Shown here one piece after another: positions 50,513 to 60,912 of a DNA stretch of 64,000 nt. Source of the DNA: Solenopsis invicta (lineage: Eukaryota; Arthropoda; Insecta; Hymenoptera; Formicidae); assembly GCF_016802725.1 (NCBI RefSeq), contig NC_052666.1:24891497-24955496 (forward strand). The letters run 5' to 3'. Position 1 is the stretch's first letter. The number at the start of each line of letters is the position of its first letter. A program made the position numbers and the translations under genes. Below the pieces are notes generated by a model. That model had not been told where the DNA came from and made no database searches. It saw only the letters and a program-made list of their open reading frames with translations.

Positions 50513-50557
50513 ATATTTTATCACTGTGCTATCCGAGATAGCACAGTGATAAAATAT
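50513..50557. repeat. Perfect 21-bp hairpin
   Basis: Arms at 50513-50533 and 50537-50557 with a 3-bp loop; the core reads TATCACTGTGCTATC. A third partial copy (CACTGTGCTATCTCGGAT) lies directly upstream at about 50498. Probably a small foldback remnant; a structured RNA cannot be excluded. Confidence 0.7.
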
Positions 50558-50820
50558 TCTTTTCAAGTTGTCTCTTTTCCTAAATTATAATTCTTTAGGA
50601 ATTTATAAACGAATAATCATAGAGTATCAATATTTTTCGTAAATGTCTCGGAAATACTTCAACTAAAAACTGAAACATTTCTGGCCGGAAAAATTCTAAG
50701 AAGAAATAAAAATGTAATATGAAAAATGACAAAACAACTTAGAAATAATATTAATGTAATAAACGCGCTCGTGTAATAAAAGCGCGAATCCACTACAGTA
50801 GATCCGCCCGTTTGTATGCA

Positions 50821-50856
50821 TGTATGTATGTATGTATGTATGTATGTATGTATGTA
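50821..50856. repeat. (TGTA)n microsatellite
   Basis: Nine tandem tetranucleotide units, ending in GTACACATAC. Confidence 0.95.
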
Positions 50857-50885
50857 CACATACATACACACGAGAACAGAAATGC

Positions 50886-51879
50886 CTAGCCATCTGAATT
50901 TGCACGAGTATCAAGGCTAGACTATCAAGACACGCGCTCCTTTCTAAATATTCGTGCATTACGACCAATGATTATTTGAAAAGCGATAATAATATATTTT
51001 AAATAAATAAATATTTTAAATATTTTATTTTTTTATAGCAAAGTTTTTTTAAATATTGTGTGCTGTCTGAGATGTTATATTTATAACTTATAAGATAAGT
51101 ATCATTTAAATGATTATTACGTTTACGTAAATATCGTTTATTCAATGCTTGATTTGATTATATTAATTAATACGTATCTGTTATTTTATAATAATTTGTT
51201 TACTCTATATTTAATTATTAAAACTCAATATTTTAAAAAAATTTATACTTATATAATAATTATATATAATTAATATAATTCTGTAATAGTTCTTCTACAG
51301 TATTAAATTGACTAGTGATTGGTTATTTGTTTCAAGCATTGAAAATACTATTGTTAATATTCAAAATAAATAATTAATTACTGTTTAATTAAATTTTATC
51401 AGTAATTTACAAAAATATCTTTAGATTCTTTTCTGCCGTATAATCTCTGTTCGTACGGTTAGAAAAGAATTAGAAAGATAATTTTTCGCATCGTTTCTTT
51501 ATAAAAAGTTAGTTTGACAAAATGTGAAAGAATCGCGGAATGTTTTATAATAACTTAATTGCGGTTTTAGAAAACAAATAATACTACACATTATTTATAA
51601 ATTATTTATTTATTATTACGCTTAATTTGAGTTCAGTTTAATTTTAACTTAATTTTAGGTTTACTTTCTAGACTAACTTGTTGTTAGTGTTGTTCAGTTC
51701 AGTTTAGTTTAAGTTCAGATTAGTTTACTAAATTTAGTTTTACTTGCTAATTTTTATTTAATTTAAGTTTACGTTACCGTTTTTCGAACAATCATTGGTC
51801 ATAATGCACAAATATTTAGAAAGGAGTGCGAAAAGAGTCTTGAACTTGCCTCGATACTCGTGCAAATTCAGATGGCTAG
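50886..51879. mobile_element. Nonautonomous element with about 100-bp inverted ends
   Basis: The ends are inverted copies starting CTAGCCATCTGAATTTGCAC, running through a shared CTCCTTTCTAAATATT block to ACCAATGATT. They enclose about 780 bp of AT-rich DNA without an ORF. No target duplication was identified. Confidence 0.65.
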
Positions 51880-53049
51880 TCATTTTTGTACTACGCACCA
51901 GCGTAAGTTGACGAAAGGCGAAGAAAAAATAATCCTAATGCAAGCATATTTAATGTTGAACGGGCGCAAACCATTATTCTTGAAATATTCTCTAAAATCC
52001 GTTTTCCAGAATATCTTTCCATTTTGTTTTAAGAGTAATTTATTTTTTATCGAAGATAATTTATTCCTGACGCTATTTTAAGCATAAAATATTCTTGAGT
52101 TAAAGCATATTTGTACTTTTTAAGAATTCATTTTTTTTGTGTGTGCTTAATAGCGCATTTATTTTGTCAACCTTTAATGTGGCTTACTGCGTTTACCTTT
52201 ACTTTTAATTTTACTTTTAAAGTTAATTTACTTTTACTTTCCTAAAAATGTTTTTTATAGACTTTATAATGTATTGTCACTTTCGTTTAATTTTATATCG
52301 ATAAAATCTAACTAACGTAGAGGTAAATATTTTTGTAAAATTATAGTAAGCATTGTAGGCTTTATATTTCTTTTACTTTCACAGAATCATCTGTACAAAA
52401 TGTAAGTTAATGTATATGAGAATTCTTAGAAGTTCCCGAGCAAACAAAAATGAATTAAAATGGATAAGGGTAAATTTATTTTGACATTTTCGATTTCGCG
52501 CTTCAGATGATTCGAATTTATTCCAATTCCAAAATAATATATACTCGTCAACAAAAAATAGAGAACACTTTTCAGACATCAAAACTTATTTCTGCTTATC
52601 TTATAAGATACGAAAAAGTTAATTACTGCGGAATTTAAAACGGTATTACACTGTGTTTACACTTTGTTATAACATCTAAGAGGAGACACTTTCTAATTTG
52701 TATTTGTTTCTATAGTTTTATTTTTATTAAGAAATATAATCCAAAAAACAAAGTGAAAATACTTGATATTGATAATCTTTCTCAACTATTAAAGAAAAAG
52801 GATAAAAATACTATAATTACTTTTCTTAAGTAATAATATCGATTTTTTTGTGAGTAGCATATTTATGGAGAGTTTAATGGGGAAAATGAGATTTTATTTT
52901 ATATCAAAGCGACATGTATTTTTATTTTTTTAATAATACTTAATATTGTTGTATAAATGTGCAATATTTTTAATACTTCAATCCGTTTTACAATAGATCT
53001 GATTATAAATAATCTATTGTATTAATCGAGATTAATAAATAGATTTATT

Positions 53050-53636
53050 TTATAGAAGATCTACTTCGTTTTGTAAGAAGCACTTAAATAACTCGTATCC
53101 TCTTTCATAATCCGTACCAGCTGAAACAATATTTTAATATTTTATATTATACTTTAATGAGAAAAATGTTTGAGAGAATAAAAATTATGTAATCACAGAG
53201 TTCTGTATACGGATAAAAATCTATCTTGATCATTCTTAAAATTATGTTATGCTTACTGGTACGATTGCATGCACTGTATATTTCATTGAATACTTTTTGT
53301 GGTACACCTGGCAACATAGAAAGAGTTACCTTCCAGTCAATGTGTCCATCTGCATTTATCTGGAATACACATAGAGAAATTAATTTGTTATCAATATATT
53401 TTCTTAATAGAATCATTAGAATAGAACGAGTCACTTACAATTCCCCAGTTTTTATATAAACAAATAACATAGGAAACAAGTCTTTCGTCAATATAATCAA
53501 TTATGTTTTCCATTTCCTTTGCTTTTTTAATTATTGCTGAAATTCAAATTAAATAATCTAATTATTCATTTTACTATTTTAATCACACACACACACACAC
53601 ATGTGCGCGCGCGTAAACGCACACAGGCACACGTGT

Positions 53637-53677
<41 letters not shown>

Positions 53678-54922
53678 GCTACACTGTATATATATATATA
53701 TATATATATATATGCAATTAATTTATTCTTTACTCACTCGTATCAACATCATATTTGTTCATACATAATGTTCTGTAGCCTCTTAATTTTTCTGTTTCCT
53801 TCTCTGTGAATGGACTCTACAATTAAATAATATTTAAATATTACTAGTTACACTGTAATGTTATATTTAGTAATTAATACATTAACGCATTTTTAAATAT
53901 TTGAAATACGTATTATGTGTGGAACCAGAATCACGATGAGATAAATAAGCATTTCATATTGCACACAGGACGCGTGCAGGACGCGTTCGCGAGAATGCAA
54001 GATTTCGTTTCGCCAAGTGCGAACGCGGCGTTGTGACGAGTTTCGGTTGTTAAGTCGATTGATTGATTGCTATCTAATCTGCTGTTTAATCAATATTAAT
54101 TTATTCGTTGCGAACGGTTTAAATCTCTTTTAATTATATTTTCACATATGCATCAGAATCTTCTCTTGGATCACCAATATATGCTTTAATCGAAAAAATG
54201 TTTCCATACATTCCGTGAAAACTAAATACGAGTATGTCGCGAAAGAAGCAATATGCAATTAAAAATTTTAAAAATTACGAAGACATTGAAGTTTTGACGA
54301 ATAGTTTTAAGCGTAGAATAAAATACAGTAAAACAATAATTTAATTAAAGACTCTGAATATAATATTAATTTTGTTCTTTTCTAGATTTTGGCAACCCTA
54401 TAACTAAACTATGTCATATGAGAAATATAAGTACAATATCGATTGTCAGTTGAATCCGAATCTTGATATCTTGTTCAAAAAGGAATGTAAATTGATCAAC
54501 TAATCATGTATAGTTTTCTAACTACATTTGAAATTAATTTGGATTTAACATTTTTAATCCGAGATATAATAGATCTTGTCTTGTCTATATTTGACTATTT
54601 TTACTCATTAATTGATTACAAAAATTTATTTTAATTTTAAGAAAGACGTGAACAGTTATGAACATTTTATAAATATTATTTTTTACTATTTGACAATGAT
54701 TCACTTACATTTTCAGACAAGTATGTCTCTTTGAAACGAGTAATAATAACAACCTGAAATAAATAATGAAGACTATGTAAATAAAAAAATAAGTTTCATA
54801 ATTTTGCAGGAAAATAAACAAATAAAAAGTAAACAAATTATTAGATGCAATCTTACCACAAAGAGGATATATATTACCGACATAAAGATAGCAATAGCAT
54901 GAGTACTTGCACTATGATGCAT
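53050..54922 (-). CDS. C-minus odorant-binding protein, six exons
   Basis: Minus-strand exons: 54922-54857, 54753-54709, 53816-53738, 53536-53439, 53359-53257, 53120-53050. They join in frame to 153 aa. A hydrophobic N terminus (about residues 7-28) is a signal peptide, followed by a small helical domain of the insect PBP/GOBP type. Four cysteines are seen: 55 (RTLCMNK), 89 (VICLYK), 127 (SACNR) and 144 (LFKCF). Their spacings (33, 37, 16) fit Cys1, Cys3, Cys4 and Cys6. The expected Cys2 and Cys5 positions are Ser85 and Tyr135, so exactly one disulfide pair (2-5) is missing, the hallmark of C-minus members. Such proteins bind small hydrophobic ligands in sensillar lymph or other secretions; the ligand is unknown. 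AATAAA immediately follows the stop (53049-53044). Intron 3 is loaded with (TA)n and (AC)n repeats. Confidence 0.87.
53584..53713. repeat. Compound (AC)n and (TA)n microsatellites in odorant-binding protein intron 3
   Basis: AC repeat at about 53584-53602, alternating GC/GCAC, then (TA)n at about 53641-53669 and 53684-53713. They lie in a 201-bp intron, so length variation here changes the intron size directly. Confidence 0.9.
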
Positions 54923-54968
54923 TTTCGATTTTATCACGATGATGTTCTTATTAGTGTGACAAAACTGT

Positions 54969-55003
54969 GACTGAGTGTCCCGTGAACGTTTCGACTTTTA
55001 AAA
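54969..55003 (-). promoter_or_regulatory. Probable core promoter of the odorant-binding protein gene
   Basis: On the minus strand, TTTTAAAA (55003-54996) lies 31 bp before an initiator TCAGTC (54974-54969), giving a start at 54972 and a 50-nt leader. A second TATAAAA further upstream (about 55042) is at the wrong distance from this initiator. Confidence 0.4.
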
Positions 55004-56026
55004 CATGCGACTTCAACGCGGGTGCGTTGTTGCGCATTTTATATGCAGATTTAAAGAATGGAAGGGGAAAACAATAAATTCATTTTTTTATTATTTTTCT
55101 TTTTTGGTTCGATACTTTATTTAAGATTCTTATAGCAAAAGATGTAATCAACTAAATACTCTGTATATCAGTTAAATGATAACGATAACATCCGATGCGC
55201 GATAATAAAGTGCGTAAACAACAGCCCAAATCGTGAAATTATTGATCGTCTTACGTAACAAATCAATAAATCAGCGACACCGTTTTACCGATTTATTCCT
55301 ATAAACGCTAGAACTCTTTCTAGAACTCATCTAGAACTATAGATCTTTTAAAATGCTAGAATTGGGTCTGGAAAATTACACAGGACAAACTGAGACGCAG
55401 CGTGAACATGGCGTCTCACTTTGTCCTATGCGTTTTTTTCGCTTTAAAAGCCAGAACTATTTGTTTTATCTATCAGGAACTGTAGAACTATTCAAAATAA
55501 ACCCAGAACTGTCAATGTTTAGTGAGTTTCCACCAAATGATATGCCAGCTTTACACACATTCTTATAAGATGTGTACGCTGAATCACATGCGACAGTGTA
55601 CGATAATAGCATATATGTTTATGGAACACGATTGTATGCACCTGATATATCGATTCAATATCAATCGCAAATGAAAAAAACACTTGAGAGTCATATCTTG
55701 CTAACGTTATGTAACGTTGCGTTATACGATGTTTTGCGTTTTTTCGCATAAATGTTCGATAAATGCTGTTCTACAATGAGTTGAAAACGCTCCGTCGCCA
55801 GTTGCAAAGAATGGCAACTAGCGCTATTTCCGCTGACAAGAGAGTGTCGCGGTTGCCAAACGAGAGTTGGCCAACTTTTAACTTTGACGATAGCAACTGG
55901 CAATCGCACTACCTTAACCTTATAAAGTGAATTGAAAGAGCGTAGCGAAGCGCGGCAAAAATTACGACAAATGTGATTTATGGTAGGACAATTTTTGGTA
56001 GTAATATCTTAAATGTCTTCTGTTTT

Positions 56027-56180
56027 CTTAGCAGAATCAAACGACACTATTTTTGCTCGATGCTTGATAATGTGTACTACCAAAATGTGCAAATCAAGGG
56101 TACAAATTCTTAAATTGCACATTTTGGTAGTAGAAATTATTACGCATCGAGTAAAAATAATGTCGTTCGATTCTGCTGAG
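56027..56180. mobile_element. Foldback element with 66-bp arms
   Basis: Left arm starts CTTAGCAGAATCAAACGACA, right arm is the complement of CTCAGCAGAATCGAACGACA. The arms end in ACTACCAAAATGTGCAA and enclose about 20 bp. No ORF. Confidence 0.7.
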
Positions 56181-57635
56181 GGAAAAGTGTACTTTATTCT
56201 TCAAGTTGGTCTAGAATATAAAGGTGTAAATTGTTTTAAAGCTGATTATATTAATTAAACTTATATTATTAATTTATCTGCAGTAGTACAAAATCAGTAC
56301 TAATTATATCTACTTTATTTTTATTTTTTAATTTTTTTTTTTGTTTTGCTGGCTTCATATGAATCTAGCAAGATCACAAATTTCTTCGAAACGGCATAGG
56401 GTACAAAATTATTTTTTATGATACAAATTAGTACAAAATGAGTACTAAATATTCCACTAAGTTTTATTTGATTCTGCCGATTTGATTTCGCTAGCTTCAT
56501 AGAGGTTGTAAAGAGATAAAACGTCTCCTTACAATTTACGCTTAATATTATATATTATTTCTTATGCTTTTAAAAAGCGAGGTACTAGTCAGTTGACTAC
56601 AAGCAAAAAATAACTTTTTCTCTTTATCCATGAAAAATAATTTCTGTTTTTCATAATAATCTATAATTTTTAATATACTTTCTAGCAAATTACTTAATCT
56701 CTTTTGATCCTCTCTCACAGCATTGTACGTTTTTTACGAATGCGCGAAAGAAAAAAGCACGCATGGTTACAGCACAGTATCATCATTTTACTTCCATTTT
56801 TTTGACTTTTTTCAAAATTAATATTATCTACTGGATCATAATTTGTAATTTGTACTTTTAATTTATAAATTCCGTCAGTGATTGACCCACAATCATAAGT
56901 TCTGTATTTATTTGATAGAGCATTGAAAGCTGATACGGTTTTCATGAAACCGTAAATCACTAAGAAAATAATTTATTTTAATTAATATATTTTAATTACT
57001 TATTATAGTTAATATTAATATATTAACTTAATGTTAATATATTAACTTACTAGATAAAAATATTTTTAAATGAAAAAATGTTGGTAATTTGTTTCACTTT
57101 AGGATCTCTTTTAAGACATCTTAATAGTCATCGTAGTAGAAATATTAAATTGTCATGTTATAATTAAAAAATAACACGTTGAAATTTCTAGCAGATTGTT
57201 TATCAATAAAGCGAATTAAGATAAAACAAAATATTATTTTAAAATAATTATAATTTTATTTGAAAATAAACTAAAATTATTTTTATTATTTATTTTGACT
57301 GTCAAGAAGAAATTAACAATAGTTTTGGTTCATTTTTATAAACGTTTTAAAAGTGATTTTATTATTTTGTTTTATTTAAATTCATTTATTTAGAAGTTAT
57401 GTATAAGAAATTTTAATATGCTATTTTCTATTTGACATCATAATAAATATAATTGCCCAAATAGCAACAAAATATTTATAAAACATTTACTAAATATTTA
57501 TAATATTTATTTTAATACTTTATAAACATTTATCATAAACATTTAATAAATGTTTTTATGGCCATAGATTGGACTGATCATAAATATTTATCATAAACGT
57601 TTCAAAAATATTTATGATAAATATTATGGTAAATG

Positions 57636-57760
57636 TTTTGAACACGTTTATTAATTATTATGATAAATATTATAATAAATATTTTGAAAATGTTTATTAA
57701 TTATTATGATAAATGTTATGGTAAATATTTTGAAAATGTTTATTAATTATTATGATAAAA
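57636..57760. repeat. 46-bp minisatellite, 2.7 units
   Basis: Units 57636-57681, 57682-57727 and a partial 57728-57760, each starting TTTTGAA and containing TTTATTAATTATTATGATAA. The block lies in a longer zone (57480-57640) of diverged ATTTATAA/ATAAATAT motifs. Confidence 0.85.
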
Positions 57761-58251
57761 ATTTGTAAAATTTTACTTTTTTTATTAAATTTATATAAAA
57801 TTTTTTAGTATTAAAAATCGCATCAGCAAACAATATTTTTTAAATATTTATTGTTGTGTATTTTAAATATTTAAAAAAACATTGTCTACTGATTGGGAAT
57901 AGTAGAATCTAACTAAAAATTATGAATTAATTTTAATTTTATTTATTATTTAATAATTACAATATTAATATACATAGACAATTCTTATGTCTATGTATCA
58001 TTCTTGATTAAACGTTAGCGGGGATAGGTATTCAAAGGTTCCTTCCACATGTTCTGGGACTTAATTCGTGCGTAGATATCAATAAAAACGCCGCCGGCAG
58101 ACAAAGTTCAGGCGCCACAACTCTCTTAAATTTATTTTTTTGAGGAATATATATACCCGGCATACACCGCCTATTTAATGTACTAAACCTCAAGGATTAC
58201 TAATGGATTATACTCAATTTACTTAAGGGTCTCAAGGGCTTTCAAAAGGAC

Positions 58252-58716
58252 CCATGTGGTTTTTCCCTTAGAACATATAGACATGGAAGGAAAATGCCTA
58301 TTATTCTCGAAAGAAAAATATGTCCAGAGGAAGTGAGAAAAAAAATTATAGTTGCCTCTCTCTCTTGTGAGTAACTGCTCAACAGTGCGCATGTGTAGCT
58401 TACGTTTGCTTGGCCGGTTTTATCCATGAAAATAGGATTCTTTAAGGTTCCAAAGTTGTTAAACGTACTCTTTCGCGAACTGTCAAAAGTTAAACAATGG
58501 GCTTATATTGCATTTTATGTAGTAAAAAAGACAAAAATATCTACATATATCTATATCTACAGATACGATGCTTGTATGCGTCAAATTGGCGCGCATGCGC
58601 ATTTTCGAGCAGTTACTCACAAGACAGAGGCAACTATGATTTTTTTTCTCACTTCCTCAGGACACATTTTAGTCTGCTATTCTGTTTTCATGTTATATGT
58701 TCTAAGGTTTTTCCAC
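58252..58716. mobile_element. Large foldback element, arms about 145 bp
   Basis: The left arm (about 58252-58395) and right arm (about 58590-58716) are inverted copies sharing TTAGAACATATA, GAGGAAGTGAGAAAAAAAA and TTGTGAGTAACTGCTC. They are clearly diverged, roughly 80 percent alike by eye. The spacer of about 195 bp has no ORF. Confidence 0.65.
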
Positions 58717-58780
58717 TCTCTCGGGATAGACAGAGTGATAAAGTGAACGACCCACCTAATGTCCGGTAGGGGCACTCTAA

Positions 58781-59525
58781 TAGCGTTTTCGATTGGGAAA
58801 AAGTTAGTGCGCACCAGTGCGCACTCAGTTCACGCCAACACTGGACAAGTTCCATGAGTTGCACTGAATAGTGCAAATGCAAAAGAACACGCCCAAATTT
58901 TCAGTGCAAGTGTCACTTGAGTTAATTATAATATATAGATCACGCTAAAAAGAAAAAAAAGTAACCTCGAAAAAGTAATCTCGTGCTCAATAAGTAATGA
59001 TTTTTACTATATGTAATTAAATAGTATATAATCATTAAAAAAATGCTATTAAAATGCTATTTTAAAAAAGGTATAAAATTGATGTACTTGTATAAAAGAT
59101 ATAACACTTACGGTGTCATACGATTATCCATTTTTTTTCACACATGCTACATAATTTACAGTTTTTGGAATTATTCTTCTAGTTCGGAAGATTGCAATTA
59201 TTTCTTCTTCCTCGCTTGAACTAGAAGAAGATTCCAAAAATGTCTCCAAAATATTAAAAAGATCCAAATCCGGATTGCTCATTCTTTCAAATTTGAAACT
59301 TTGTTCGTTATTGCTTATAATAATGCACTGATGCTTGCATGCATCCAGTGCACTGAACTGGCACGGTCAAAATATCTCGTGCCACTTAGTGCGCACTGAG
59401 TACGCACTATGCGAGTGTCGTGCGTTCAAACGAACAAGTGACACTAGCCAAGTGCGCATTGGCACTGCCAATCGAACACGCGCCTGACACTGAATGCAGC
59501 TAGTGCATCCCAATCGAAAACGCTA
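58781..59525. mobile_element. PIF/Harbinger-like element with TAA target duplication
   Basis: 745 bp. TAA at 58778-58780 and 59526-59528. The 18-bp ends are perfect inverted repeats (TAGCGTTTTCGATTGGGA). A 3-bp TAA (TWA-type) duplication is typical of PIF/Harbinger. Subterminal regions are rich in repeated AGTGCGCACT motifs. It keeps one short ORF on the minus strand (59124-59282). It is a nonautonomous derivative of a larger element. Confidence 0.75.
59124..59282 (-). CDS. Short acidic ORF inside the Harbinger-like element
   Basis: Minus-strand ORF of 52 aa starting MSNPDLDLFNILETFLE, with six Ser then four Glu in a row, and ending in a basic segment. It reads like the N terminus of a transposon-encoded protein cut off by an internal deletion. 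I do not recognise a domain; whether it is translated is unknown. Confidence 0.35.
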   Translation of the reverse strand: MSNPDLDLFNILETFLESSSSSSEEEEIIAIFRTRRIIPKTVNYVACVKKNG

Positions 59526-59532
59526 TAAGAAT

Positions 59533-59661
59533 CAATGCACACAGAACGCGTCAACGCGTTACGGCGGATTTCTTATTTCTTTCTTATTTCTTTCCATAAA
59601 AGCAAAAAAATGATTGGCTACCTCGCCACACGTAACGCATTGACGCGTGCTGTGTGCATTG
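59533..59661. mobile_element. Foldback MITE, 31-bp inverted ends
   Basis: 129 bp with ends CAATGCACACAGAACGCGTC and the complement of CAATGCACACAGCACGCGTC, continuing to CGTTACG. It lies only 7 bp beyond the Harbinger-like element, so two elements are packed end to end. Confidence 0.75.
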
Positions 59662-59879
59662 AGCATAAAGGAATCTGAACGCTCTTTAGGTGCCTGGGTG
59701 CACTCGGGTAAGGAATCTGAACGCAGCCTAATAAGATAGTTTTAAGTCTGTTCTTATTTTCAATAAGATCTGTTTATGAATCATGTCGAGACCGAACAAG
59801 ACGGTTCCAAACAAGATCGTCTTGGACAAGTCTTGACTTGAGATTTTACACAAGCATTTGCTTGATTCATGACTATGGT

Positions 59880-59971
59880 TGTGTTCCGATATTAACTGCC
59901 AGTACTGAAAATGTATAGTATATGTGACGTGAACTATAAATTTTCAGTACTGCCAGTAAAAACGGAACACA
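59880..59971. mobile_element. Foldback MITE, 92 bp
   Basis: Ends TGTGTTCCG and its complement, with inner arms sharing CTGCCAGTACTGAAAAT (left) and its near-complement (right). No ORF; target duplication unclear. Confidence 0.65.
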
Positions 59972-60009
59972 GCCTATGAATCTAGAGGGTAACTTAAGAC
60001 CGTACTTAA

Positions 60010-60169
60010 TAGTGTTTTTCATTGGGAAAACTAGTGCGCACTGAGTGTGCACTCGCCGCTGGCAATTGGACGTTTCGGTTTGCGCCAATGACGGTGCCAA
60101 CGGAAATGCCCAATTACCTGTAGCAAGTGCACTTTCCGTGCGCACTAGTTTTTCCAATGAAAAACGCTA
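60010..60169. mobile_element. Short PIF/Harbinger-like MITE with TAA target duplication
   Basis: 160 bp with TAA at 60007-60009 and 60170-60172. Ends TAGTGTTTTTCATTGGGAAA and the complement of TAGCGTTTTTCATTGGAAAA, followed by CTAGTGCGCA on both sides. Clearly the same family as 58781-59525, reduced to its ends. Confidence 0.75.
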
Positions 60170-60912
60170 TAAGACGATCTTGAAAATAAGTCACGACTAT
60201 AAATACGGGCCTATGAATACCGGTCACGATGAGCCTTATAACGTATCACCGAACATACATTGGCTTAAATGTTTTATTTTATAACAATCTATAATTATAG
60301 CAAATCACAAAATGATATAAAACTTTTTTGTTCCTTTTGATCACCTCTACGTTCCCAAAGCGACTTGTTGTTCATTTGTGGGACACCCTGTATAAAAATT
60401 CTACCTCATCGTCCGCTGCCAGCCAATCGATGCTCGAGTCGTGAAAGGGGGGTTTCGAACCCTCGACCGAAGTCTATTGACATTCCGGCGTAAATTTGTT
60501 TTGATTTTACGGTGTGAACAGTATTATTCAAGTACGGATCGCGCAGCGGCTGACGATACCTTATATTTTAGGTACCGCGTTCATGCATGTCAAATAATTG
60601 GCAATTCGGCATCGAGATCAATAAAGCGTTCGTATGTTGTATGCCTCTTTGACTTTCGCGTTGATTCTAACCTTGCCTCGACTTAAGCCGCAACACAGTG
60701 ATTGCGGTAAAAGCGGTTTCGTAATCCTTTTTGTTACTCATTTTTAAGCTAAAAATCAATTTGTTTTTTCCACTGTTTGCAATTGCGATTTCCATATTTT
60801 TCCCGTGCCAAGTTACGCTCTATTACTCACGGGCTCGTAACTGGCAGTTAGAAACTTGTTCTAGAGAACGATTTTTGTTCTGTTTCAGTTCCAAAGAAGT
60901 TAATTTAGGGCG

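Larger units (their letters stand above)
48587..53043. other. Repeat-rich spacer between the composite transposon and the odorant-binding protein gene
   Basis: No supportable gene. It holds an inverted pair around a TTTGTTTTCTGTTCCTG motif (about 48918-49042), two copies of GGAGCCAAAATGGCG (about 49061 and 49565), a short GC-rich stretch near 49758-49810, a foldback at 49866-50065, a hairpin at 50513-50557, an (ATGT)n tract and a 994-bp inverted-repeat element at 50886-51879. The rest is AT-rich. Confidence 0.6.
55004..60888. other. Foldback and MITE-rich spacer upstream of TMEM164
   Basis: No host gene that I can support. At least seven inverted-repeat structures are listed separately between 55383 and 60169. 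The remaining sequence is AT-rich, with scattered short inverted pairs, for example the 17-bp hairpin at 55383-55428. The last 700 bp before TMEM164 are more GC-rich and probably include its promoter and leader. Confidence 0.6.

Noticed and set aside
53534..53809. Plus-strand open frame over the AC/TA repeats
   Set aside because: Created by microsatellite translation and antisense to an odorant-binding protein exon.
60445..60465. B-box-like GGTTCGAAACC on the minus strand
   Set aside because: No A box at the right distance, the T-stem is imperfect and there is no acceptor stem; probably chance or an old relic.
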